Under the pieces are notes generated by a model. It did not search any database. It saw only the letters and a list, made by a program, of their open reading frames with translations, and was not told the origin of the DNA. A DNA stretch of 7,406 bases from an uncultured euryarchaeote. Its GTDB lineage: Archaea > Thermoplasmatota > Poseidoniia > Poseidoniales > Thalassarchaeaceae. A program made the position numbers and the translations under genes. Where the stretch lies: positions 1-7,406 of the forward strand of contig CALEIW010000223.1 in NCBI GenBank assembly GCA_937876055.1. The letters run 5' to 3'. Of this stretch, positions 1 through 6,835 are shown in pieces. Positions within the stretch are counted from its first letter, which is position 1. Each line of letters opens with the position of its first letter.

Positions 1-3000
1 AGGATGAATGTTCTACACTCAGAAATATGATTTTCGTTTAACTGCCCCTTTGTTGAGTCCCAAGCAATTATGCACAATTCATGTTCTCCAGTGAAATTCA
101 ATTCAAAGAAATGCCCGCCATAACTTGCATTCCATTCGGAAATCAATACTCCATTGTGCTGGAATTCAAGTTCAATGTTTTCAGAACTAGTCCAAGAAAG
201 CCCCAATCGGTGATCGGATAGAATCCCGTCGCTGGAAGGACTAATGTCCCAATCAACCTCAGGTAAGGTACGGTCTAATACTAATGGATAGGTGTAGAAA
301 TTACTATTATTCGCCCAATCGATTAATTCAATTTCAAAATAATACTCGCCATCAGTTAAATTACCTAATTCAAGGAAAAATGGTTCGTTAAATAGTTCTG
401 AATTATGGATAGTGAAAGTTGGACCCTGATTTTGTTGAGTTACAAAAATAGATGATTCAAATTTACACTTTTCAATAACAACTTCAAAAGAAGTGGTAAT
501 TAAATCTATACAAATAGATTGTATATCGGGTGTGAATTCAAAGTTTAACAAAGAATCTGTAACATTTAGAGTTGGCCCTGACCAAGACCAATTTTCATAA
601 ATATTTTCAAAATTCCAATTTTCATAAATATTGTCAAAATATCCAGAAGATAAATATGATGAAATGATTTCTGGCTTAGTGGTATCTAATACCACCTCAA
701 AAGAGCGATTGAAAGCATTTCCTGCTGGATCTTGTACACTGATTGAGAATGTATTATTCCCCTGAACTAAATAACCACTTTTTGGCCCCTTAAAAGAACT
801 ATTTGGAGGATACAACCAATTTAGTTCCTGTGACTCATCGAGATTGATAATTAGGTTAGATTCCCCACTTGAATTGGTTTCAAGAATCTGACCATTGTAC
901 GATAATTCAGCATCCCATTCCGTCTGTATTGAAATCTCAAGTAGTGATTCACTTGTGATAACTGGAATATCTGAGACGAGTAAAATTGGAGCGGTTGTGT
1001 CGTACTTTACAGATAGCCAATCCAACGCTTGGCGGCCAGATATATCAGCAATACTTGCGACGTAATCATGCCATTGCTCAGCAGCTGGTAAAGTCGAATT
1101 AATCCAAATTTCTCTGAATGTCAAATTTGTACTATGATTTCGCGAATTCCAAGTCGATGTAATGTCCATCAATGATAGATTCGACAAAGTGGCTTCGACA
1201 GTGGTTGCGTTCGGTACACTAGTGTTGTTGTCCAAGCCGGCCCATGTCAAATCAGACAAATTGAATCCGCTACCAATATCCTTTGCGTGCAGCGAAATTG
1301 GTAAAATAACATTAGTTTGAGTTAGGTTTTCAGGTGTAACAAATTCTAATTCAGGTTCTAAATCTACCAATTCATAGATGAATGGCATCCTAATTGGAAT
1401 TCCGCCTTCCAACGTGACTTCTATGTGACCTTCCCAGAAGCCTTCAGAAGGTGGGCTTTGGTATTCTAATTCTAATTCCAATGCGTCCACAGGTAGTCCA
1501 CCAGCCAGAGCCTCAGAACCATTGGGCCATTGTGAAATAATCTGGCTTTGATTGAGCGGTGTTGCATTTAGTACGGTTAATGCAGTTCCTGCAATTATCT
1601 CGACGTCTATCCAGAATTGTACGCTTTCACTAACCGACCAACCGTGTACCGCAATGGAGTAATTTCCATCTTCAGGATTGTCTACTTCTATACTTTCAGA
1701 ACTGGTGCCACTCCAAGAACGATCTAATTCTTCGTTGGACTCAAACACCCCATCCTCGTCGTTATCCCTGAACAAATATAGATCTAAATCTGCTTCTTCA
1801 TATGCATCCATCGTTATGCTCAATTCTGTGGCGTTTTGTATCGAGAAATTATGCCACCATGAAGCACTCATCTTATCTCCTGAATCATCTTGGTATGCAG
1901 TTTCGTTATCGAAATTGATAGGTTGAGTCCAACCATAGGATTCGATACTCTGCAGCGGTATTGGAACGGTAGAAACCAGATGAATATCTTCAGTGCCACT
2001 AGATTCCGACCAATCGGTAACGACTTTGTGGAACGCAGAACGTTCCGCTGCTACATAGCCAACGGAAATGTTCAGTGGGTTATCATTAGTGGTAACACCA
2101 TGATGAGCTGTGTGCAAAGCCATCTGATGGATTCCGGGAGAAACAGGAACAGCAAACACCTCTCTAGATTCTCCAGTATAAGTCCCCCAATCATGTCGTC
2201 CTGAGCCTCGATGATTGTTTATCGAGCGTTCTTCGATGTAGAAAGTCGAGTTTCCGTAAGCGATTGGGTCATCTTCGAAATAACCATGAGGAGTTTGAGA
2301 CATCCACAATACATCGATATCTGTGTATGGATTATCGTCCCAATCTACGTCGATTATTGCGGTTCCTCCTGTATCTAGATCCTCTGGCCAATCAACCGTC
2401 ATTATTCGCCAATCACCAGATTCAGCTCTCCAACTCCATCGTTGTGCGCCTGAAATCCATGATTCGGAATACAATGTCTGATTTGATACATTTCCGTCCA
2501 ATGGGCGAGGTATAATATCGATAGGTGCTGTATAGGGTACGTTGGTGACAACTGGCAGAGTCCACTGATGTAAGGGTGATGACCACATACCGTGTCCAAA
2601 GCTACTGATCACCAAGCCATGTTGATACAGCCCGGGTTCAGCATCTAAAGGAACATTAACCGTGAAATTGTAAGTTGTAGTTGAGTTCGGCACTATTGTC
2701 CAAAAGGGAGGTGGACCTTCTCCTGTTGGACGGGGGGTAATCCAATTGTCACTTACTGGACCGAAGGCTGTCCAATCCCATTCTATGCTGACATTTTCCA
2801 AACCTGAGGAAGATGAGTCCTTTCTTGAAACCCCTAAGAATAAGCCATCTTCCATGTCTTCGAATGGCAATCCTACTCGGAATTCTGCCTGAGGACCGTG
2901 ATGATACCATGTGCCATAGGCATCAAATTCAGAGGATTCTGTCCAATCTACCTCATCAACCATTGAATCATTATCTTCGTCACCGACCCAAATCCCATCT

Positions 3001-5381
3001 CCATCATCGTCACTCCAACGATATAGTGTAAGTTCGATACGTTCGTTTGATGAACGATCTAAATCACCATCAAAAGCTGCGTATTCAATAACCGCTCTTC
3101 CTCTTACAAGATTAGTTTGAGCAGGCAATTGATAGCTCGTATTATTGACGTGTATTGGAATTAGTAAGTCAGGCCTATTTCCTTGATAACCATCCCAAGT
3201 ATTGTTTTCTCCATCGCTACTACCGTTACCAATACTGAGCCACTGACCTACTTCGTGAGCCAGCGCTTCGTGTTTAACTGGAGAAATCACAAAATCAAGC
3301 GGACTATCGCCGTGATTTGTTAATTCAAGAGGTACTGTCTGAGATTCACCAGGATAAATTACGTTGATATTTGCATCTCGATGTTCGCCTTGAAAGGTGC
3401 CTGTCATCCATTGGCTCGGAGTTACTGACCAAGTTCCATTTTCCCCATCCAAGGTTGCAGTTGCCCTACTTGCATTGAACCAACCCCCTCCTTGAACAAA
3501 TGGATCGTAACCCCTATCGTCGGCGGTTGCTAAAACAAAGTCCCTAAATTCCTGAGATTTGGGTAAATCACCGTGATTCGTGAGCCAAGCCTCCTCAACC
3601 ACTGCCATCAGACCCGCAGAGATTGGAGTAGCGAGACTTGTTCCGCCCCAAGTAGTAGTTGCTGAATTACCATTATTGCGTGTATTGAGAGGTATATCAC
3701 CGGTTGCAGACCAACCCACAGCAACGATATCTGGATCCATCCTACCAACGATATTGGGGCCACGATTATTCCATGGGGCACTTTGCCCCCATAGCATGTT
3801 TGAACGGCTTGAAAAAGCTCCAACCGAGAATATTCCTTGTGCTGCCCCTGGAACTTTCACAGTTCCATAGCCGTGTCCACCATTTCCAATCGCAACCGCG
3901 TAATGTGTCTGATTATTGTAAATTCGAGTTAGCCAATCAAGATAAAGAGAATATGAATCTGCACCCGAGTCGTCTACACTAGAATAACCAAATGAAAACG
4001 AACCGATGTGAGGTTGGTCATCCCATGTGCTGGGATCTCCATCGTTTCCTTCCGCTATCCACCTCCAACCGTCAAGAGAATGACCTCCGGAGTAGTGATT
4101 ACCAATACTAGCGATTGTAGCATTGGGAGCCATTCCAAGAACAGCCCCATTGTTTACTTGAGCTTGGGCCGCTACTGCTGAAGCGCATAGGGTCCCATGA
4201 TTTCCGGAATCAAGCATGAACAATGTGAGGTTACCCGCGCCTGCAATGCGGTCGGAATAACCATGCCTTGCAGAATATACCTCCCCGTAGGGTACGCCAT
4301 TTACTCCATCAGATATCCAATATAACAAACCTGCAGATACATCCCTAATTCCATCTCCATTTTCATCCAAGCCTGCGGTTTCATTCCCCTTAACCATCCA
4401 TTCATCATCGCTGAAATTACCATTACGATTGATGTCAGGGATGACAATATCATATGTCCCGTTACTAATAGAATCGATGACTAAAATCGGTACATCACCA
4501 CCCATTTGGCTTCTCAAAGTAGAATCTGGGTGTTCACCTAAGTGATAAACTCCTGAAGTTGAATTAGGGAGTCCGGAAATGATGTGACCTGAGTTGTCCA
4601 ATACTCCATCAGAATCGTTGTCGTAATCGAGTGTAGATGTATCTGCATACCAGGTGTTTCGTTCCGGATATGCTTCACCATTAACTAGCCAGTAATACAT
4701 CGAATTATGGTCGAACATCATTGGCCAGCCATCGTGTTGGTTGCCATCTTGAATTCTAGCCTGGGTGCCATCCAAATCCGGATGGGCGAAGTCAATTCCA
4801 GAATCTGCCACTGCGACGATTATGCCTTCGCCAGAGTATCCTCTCTCCCATGCATCGATTGCCCCATGTATTTCTCCTGATCTAACAGAAGTTGGTTGGT
4901 TTTCTCCGTAACTTAGTGGATTTGTGTCGTATGGTTCTGGTGAGTTTTCAGCATCCAAGATACCGATTATTCCTGCTACTCCAGATAATTTGTGAAACAA
5001 ATTTGACTCTAACCAAAATGTTCGATGATCTATTATGCCATCTGGTGAGTCGGTCACAACCAATTGTTGCCCATCGAATGCAGCTGTTTGAGTCTCAATT
5101 TGCCCGTGTTTATGCTGCCATGCATTTAGTTCTCTCAACGAATGACTGATTACTGTCACACGAATTTTCTCTTGCCCTGAATAAACCCGGTCCCAGAGGG
5201 TAGGTTCTATCCATGGATTTGGATTGACAAAAACATCTCTTGAATCTTGAATGAATTCACTTGTTTCTGAGTTTACCTTGGAATAATACTCAGCCCCATC
5301 GTTCTGATTAACGACTATGCCATATGACATCATAGATGTCAACATCAACATAACTAACGACATCGCAAGGCGCTGACGCAT
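1..5381 (-). CDS. Giant secreted S8 (subtilisin-like) serine protease, C-terminus beyond left edge
   Basis: This is a secreted endopeptidase of the subtilase family, open for at least 1793 codons. Residues 1-23 form a signal peptide (MRQR, then a Leu/Met-rich core). Residues about 71-143 resemble an I9 propeptide, ending in KLSGVAGIIGILD. The catalytic domain spans about 175-610: Asp193 in VAVADSGID, His395 in NHGTLCASAVAA, oxyanion Asn500 in AIGNGGHG and Ser582 in GGTSLATPISAG. The Asp-His spacing is 202 residues, against about 32 in subtilisin, and the insert carries calcium-type loops at 254-262, 316-327 and 339-347. A long Asp-His insert is also known in the pyrolysin/TPPII branch. Three PPC-like beta domains follow (about 760-850, 1005-1095, 1185-1250), then Ig-like domains marked by DTTAP 1461, DTTKP 1566 and DRTLP 1703. 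ATG 5381 was chosen because the signal peptide begins there; an in-frame ATG at 5468 would add 29 residues. The natural substrate is unknown and may be particulate or dissolved protein outside the cell. Confidence 0.93.
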   Translation of the reverse strand, partial: MRQRLAMSLVMLMLTSMMSYGIVVNQNDGAEYYSKVNSETSEFIQDSRDVFVNPNPWIEPTLWDRVYSGQEKIRVTVISHSLRELNAWQHKHGQIETQTAAFDGQQLVVTDSPDGIIDHRTFWLESNLFHKLSGVAGIIGILDAENSPEPYDTNPLSYGENQPTSVRSGEIHGAIDAWERGYSGEGIIVAVADSGIDFAHPDLDGTQARIQDGNQHDGWPMMFDHNSMYYWLVNGEAYPERNTWYADTSTLDYDNDSDGVLDNSGHIISGLPNSTSGVYHLGEHPDSTLRSQMGGDVPILVIDSISNGTYDIVIPDINRNGNFSDDEWMVKGNETAGLDENGDGIRDVSAGLLYWISDGVNGVPYGEVYSARHGYSDRIAGAGNLTLFMLDSGNHGTLCASAVAAQAQVNNGAVLGMAPNATIASIGNHYSGGHSLDGWRWIAEGNDGDPSTWDDQPHIGSFSFGYSSVDDSGADSYSLYLDWLTRIYNNQTHYAVAIGNGGHGYGTVKVPGAAQGIFSVGAFSSRSNMLWGQSAPWNNRGPNIVGRMDPDIVAVGWSATGDIPLNTRNNGNSATTTWGGTSLATPISAGLMAVVEEAWLTNHGDLPKSQEFRDFVLATADDRGYDPFVQGGGWFNASRATATLDGENGTWSVTPSQWMTGTFQGEHRDANINVIYPGESQTVPLELTNHGDSPLDFVISPVKHEALAHEVGQWLSIGNGSSDGENNTWDGYQGNRPDLLIPIHVNNTSYQLPAQTNLVRGRAVIEYAAFDGDLDRSSNERIELTLYRWSDDDGDGIWVGDEDNDSMVDEVDWTESSEFDAYGTWYHHGPQAEFRVGLPFEDMEDGLFLGVSRKDSSSSGLENVSIEWDWTAFGPVSDNWITPRPTGEGPPPFWTIVPNSTTTYNFTVNVPLDAEPGLYQHGLVISSFGHGMWSSPLHQWTLPVVTNVPYTAPIDIIPRPLDGNVSNQTLYSESWISGAQRWSWRAESGDWRIMTVDWPEDLDTGGTAIIDVDWDDNPYTDIDVLWMSQTPHGYFEDDPIAYGNSTFYIEERSINNHRGSGRHDWGTYTGESREVFAVPVSPGIHQMALHTAHHGVTTNDNPLNISVGYVAAERSAFHKVVTDWSESSGTEDIHLVSTVPIPLQSIESYGWTQPINFDNETAYQDDSGDKMSASWWHNFSIQNATELSITMDAYEEADLDLYLFRDNDEDGVFESNEELDRSWSGTSSESIEVDNPEDGNYSIAVHGWSVSESVQFWIDVEIIAGTALTVLNATPLNQSQIISQWPNGSEALAGGLPVDALELELEYQSPPSEGFWEGHIEVTLEGGIPIRMPFIYELVDLEPELEFVTPENLTQTNVILPISLHAKDIGSGFNLSDLTWAGLDNNTSVPNATTVEATLSNLSLMDITSTWNSRNHSTNLTFREIWINSTLPAAEQWHDYVASIADISGRQALDWLSVKYDTTAPILLVSDIPVITSESLLEISIQTEWDAELSYNGQILETNSSGESNLIINLDESQELNWLYPPNSSFKGPKSGYLVQGNNTFSISVQDPAGNAFNRSFEVVLDTTKPEIISSYLSSGYFDNIYENWNFENIYENWSWSGPTLNVTDSLLNFEFTPDIQSICIDLITTSFEVVIEKCKFESSIFVTQQNQGPTFTIHNSELFNEPFFLELGNLTDGEYYFEIELIDWANNSNFYTYPLVLDRTLPEVDWDISPSSDGILSDHRLGLSWTSSENIELEFQHNGVLISEWNASYGGHFFELNFTGEHELCIIAWDSTKGQLNENHISECRTFI
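588..641 (-). repeat. 27-bp in-frame tandem duplication in the protease tail
   Basis: Two adjacent 27-bp units (588-614 and 615-641) differ at only two bases. Because 27 is nine codons, the frame is kept. The protein carries the nonapeptide FDNIYENWN followed by FENIYENWS. The unit lies in the most AT-rich part of the gene, just after the Ig-like domain that ends near DTTKP. It looks like a recent slippage or unequal-recombination duplication. Confidence 0.85.
4197..4805 (-). other. Asp-to-His insert in the protease with three calcium-loop motifs
   Basis: This segment of the protease gene runs from catalytic Asp193 to catalytic His395. Three Asp/Asn-rich loops are visible: DNDSDGVLD (254-262), DINRNGNFSDDE (316-327) and DENGDGIRD (339-347). 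The first and third fit the DxDxDGxxD pattern of EF-hand, dockerin and thrombospondin-3 type calcium loops. The middle one has Asn at two ligand positions and is a weaker match. Calcium binding is inferred from the pattern. Likely roles are stabilising the insert or holding the catalytic domain inactive until it reaches calcium-rich seawater. Confidence 0.65.
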
Positions 5382-5401
5382 GTTCCCTTTGGTAGCACGA
5401 A

Positions 5402-5411
5402 CTCTATTGTA
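5402..5411 (-). promoter_or_regulatory. Possible TATA-like element for the protease gene
   Basis: Read on the minus strand, this is TACAATAGAG, the only AT-rich element in the 87-bp spacer. Its centre lies about 26 bp upstream of the protease ATG at 5381. That is the usual TATA-box to transcription-start distance in Archaea, so the mRNA may start at or near the ATG (leaderless or nearly so). The match to a strong archaeal box is poor. A purine stretch AAAGGGA ends only two to three bases before the ATG, too close for a normal Shine-Dalgarno site. Confidence 0.3.
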
Positions 5412-5442
5412 GTCTGCGGTTTCACGGCCCGTCAAGTCCAAA

Positions 5443-5460
5443 GCGGTCACACTCGACCGC
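5443..5460. repeat. Perfect 6-bp inverted repeat in the divergent spacer
   Basis: GCGGTC and GACCGC flank a 6-base spacer (ACACTC). The repeat ends 8 bp before the first base of tRNA-Gln and about 60 bp upstream of the protease start. It could be an operator for a dimeric regulator or a hairpin in the tRNA 5' leader. A repeat this short in GC-rich DNA could also arise by chance. Confidence 0.4.
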
Positions 5461-5468
5461 GGGGTCAT

Positions 5469-5544
5469 AGTCCCGTAGTGTAGCGGTCCATCATCTCAGG
5501 TTTTGGTCCTGGGGACCCTGGTTCAAATCCGGGCGGGACTACCA
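5469..5544 (+). tRNA. tRNA-Gln, anticodon TTG, with encoded CCA
   Basis: This is glutamine tRNA reading CAA, and CAG by wobble. All arms fold. The acceptor pairs AGTCCCG with CGGGACT. The D-arm begins GTGT and has GG in its loop. The anticodon stem pairs TCAGG with CCTGG around loop TTTTGGT, with TTG at 5503-5505. The T-stem pairs CCTGG with CCGGG around TTCAAAT. The discriminator is A5541 and CCA is encoded at 5542-5544. No intron is present. The first pair is A1-U72, which in Archaea marks tRNA-Gln for the GatDE amidotransferase after charging with glutamate; that route is family knowledge, not visible here. The gene is divergent from the protease and convergent with the acyl-CoA dehydrogenase, whose stop lies 14 bp beyond its 3' end. 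No clear TATA box is seen at the usual distance upstream. Confidence 0.96.
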
Positions 5545-5549
5545 TTAAT

Positions 5550-5575
5550 GAAGACAGTTCATTCTTCGATTTTTT
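5550..5575 (+). terminator. Likely terminator of tRNA-Gln (short hairpin plus T6)
   Basis: Five bases after the encoded CCA, GAAGA (5550-5554) can pair with TCTTC (5563-5567) across an 8-base loop. Two bases later comes a run of six T (5570-5575). Oligo-T on the non-template strand is the main intrinsic termination signal in Archaea. The hairpin may be incidental. From 5559 onward the signal lies inside the coding 3' end of the opposing acyl-CoA dehydrogenase. Confidence 0.5.
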
Positions 5576-6770
5576 CCGGCATTCGAGCCAAATCTCGGGT
5601 GATATTTTTCTGGTGAGATTCTAAAGTGCCGCCACCGATTTCAAGGAGCTTTGCATCTCTCCAAAGTCTCTCAACAGTGTATTCACCAACATAGCCGTAA
5701 CCACCCATAACTTGGATCGCCCTATCTGCGATATTTTTCGCGGCAGTGGTGCCGAATAATTTCACACCGTCCGTATCTAACCTGTTTCCTGACTTTGAGA
5801 GGTCTGTATTTCTAGCAGTTTCATAGATGTAAGCACGCATTGCCCGATACTCTGCCCAGGACTCTCCAATATGGCGCTGAATTTGTCCGAAATCCCTGAT
5901 TTCTTGACCGAATGCTTCTCGCTCACTGGCGTATTGATTCATAGCCGCTAGTGACCTTCGGGCAATCCCTAACCCCATTGCTGCAAGTCCTATCCTTTCC
6001 AACTCTAGATTACGCATCATATGGATCATCGATTCACCGGGTGAGCCAACGATGTTTTCAGCAGGAACAATACAATCGTCGAAGACCAATTCTGCAGTAT
6101 TCGACGCCCTCATGCCTGATTTATCGTAGATTTTCTGACCTACGCTGAACCCTGGCATGTCCCTTTCCACTAGGAAGGTAGTAATTTCAGCTCGACCTTT
6201 AGCATCCGTTCCAGTCCTTGCATACAACCAACACACATCGGCAGGAGTACCTTCCTCGTCAATCGAGCCATTAGTAATCCACATTTTCCGGCCATTAATG
6301 ACCCAGTCTCCGTCTGCATTCTGTTGAGCAGTAGTCTGCATTCCTAGAACATCAGTTCCATATCCTGGCTCGCTCATCGCCATGCAACCGACCCATTCTC
6401 CGCTGCAGACCTTGGGCAGAATCCTCGCCTTCTGTTCCTCTGTTCCATTGAAGGCGAGATTGTTCACCATCAATTGTGAATGGGCTAGGTATGCAAGGCA
6501 AAATGCAGGGTCTGAGTAACTTAGTTCCTCATTTATGATCGCAACTGAAGTAGCATCCATTCCCGAGCCGCCATACTCTGCGGGAACAGAAATTCCTAGC
6601 AGACCATATTCACCTAATTTACGAAATAAGTCAAGGTTGAATTTCTCTTCTCGGTCGTATTCCAATGCTTGCGGTTCAACCTCTTCACGAACAAAATCTC
6701 GCACCATCTCACGAAGCATTCTGTGCTCCTCGGTAGGGTTTGCAAGATCGATAGTCTCCCACTCGGCCAT
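5559..6770 (-). CDS. Acyl-CoA dehydrogenase, isovaleryl-CoA-dehydrogenase type
   Basis: This 403-residue cytoplasmic flavoenzyme introduces a double bond between C2 and C3 of an acyl-CoA and passes electrons to electron-transfer flavoprotein. The length is normal for the family and the three domains are complete. They comprise an N-terminal helical part (about 10-125), a middle beta part with flavin-contacting MAMSEPGYGTD (130-140) and WITNG (164-168), and a C-terminal helical part with REAFGQ (284-289) and QVMGGYGYVGEYTVERLWRD (353-372). The catalytic base is probably Glu258 in LELERIGLA, matching Glu254 of isovaleryl-CoA dehydrogenase. The C-terminal site that carries Glu in MCAD/SCAD types is Gly here (EIGGGT, about 377-382). 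This suggests branched-chain or long acyl substrates, so leucine breakdown is plausible but unproven. The gene lies 65 bp downstream of asnS on the same strand, so co-transcription is possible. AGAGGT abuts the ATG with no spacer and is a poor ribosome binding site. Confidence 0.95.
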   Translation of the reverse strand: MAEWETIDLANPTEEHRMLREMVRDFVREEVEPQALEYDREEKFNLDLFRKLGEYGLLGISVPAEYGGSGMDATSVAIINEELSYSDPAFCLAYLAHSQLMVNNLAFNGTEEQKARILPKVCSGEWVGCMAMSEPGYGTDVLGMQTTAQQNADGDWVINGRKMWITNGSIDEEGTPADVCWLYARTGTDAKGRAEITTFLVERDMPGFSVGQKIYDKSGMRASNTAELVFDDCIVPAENIVGSPGESMIHMMRNLELERIGLAAMGLGIARRSLAAMNQYASEREAFGQEIRDFGQIQRHIGESWAEYRAMRAYIYETARNTDLSKSGNRLDTDGVKLFGTTAAKNIADRAIQVMGGYGYVGEYTVERLWRDAKLLEIGGGTLESHQKNITRDLARMPEKIEE

Positions 6771-6817
6771 ACCTCTGCGAGCAAGACCTGTGGTATGAGT
6801 GTTAGCAAATTCCCTTA

Positions 6818-6834
6818 CGACACCGAAGGTGTCG
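6818..6834 (-). other. Perfect 17-nt hairpin just after the asnS stop codon
   Basis: CGACACC pairs with GGTGTCG around a three-base loop, giving seven perfect pairs. The hairpin starts one base after the TAA of asnS (6836-6838) and lies 47 bp upstream of the acyl-CoA dehydrogenase ATG. No T run follows on the minus strand (TAAGGGAATTT), so it is not a standard intrinsic terminator. It could protect the asnS mRNA 3' end, mark a processing site, or be a protein-binding palindrome. The rest of the 65-bp gap shows no convincing TATA box. Confidence 0.5.
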
Positions 6835-6835
6835 A

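Noticed and set aside
1678..2515. Plus-strand ORFs of 82-104 codons across 1678-2515
   Set aside because: They lie antisense to the continuous protease frame, have low-complexity translations with no recognisable motif, and have no promoter or ribosome site.
3580..3982. Overlapping plus- and minus-strand ORFs over the catalytic Ser region
   Set aside because: The minus-strand frame with GGTSLATPISAG and AIGNGGHG explains this DNA; the other frames are shadows.
1..5381. Possible frameshift or pseudogene in the very long protease frame
   Set aside because: Triplet-by-triplet reading on the minus strand found no stop, and domain motifs stay in one frame from signal peptide to the left edge.
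5469..5600. tRNA-Gln as an integration site of a mobile element
   Set aside because: No integrase is present, no second copy of the tRNA 3' end was seen in the window, and the flank is an intact housekeeping-type gene.
6771..6776. AGAGGT as the ribosome binding site of the acyl-CoA dehydrogenase
   Set aside because: It directly abuts the ATG with no spacer, so it cannot pair in the usual Shine-Dalgarno geometry.
6614..6808. 64-codon minus-strand ORF upstream of the dehydrogenase start, and plus-strand ORFs at 6535-7096
   Set aside because: They are out of frame with the dehydrogenase and AsnRS motifs, which cover the same DNA, and have no family features of their own.
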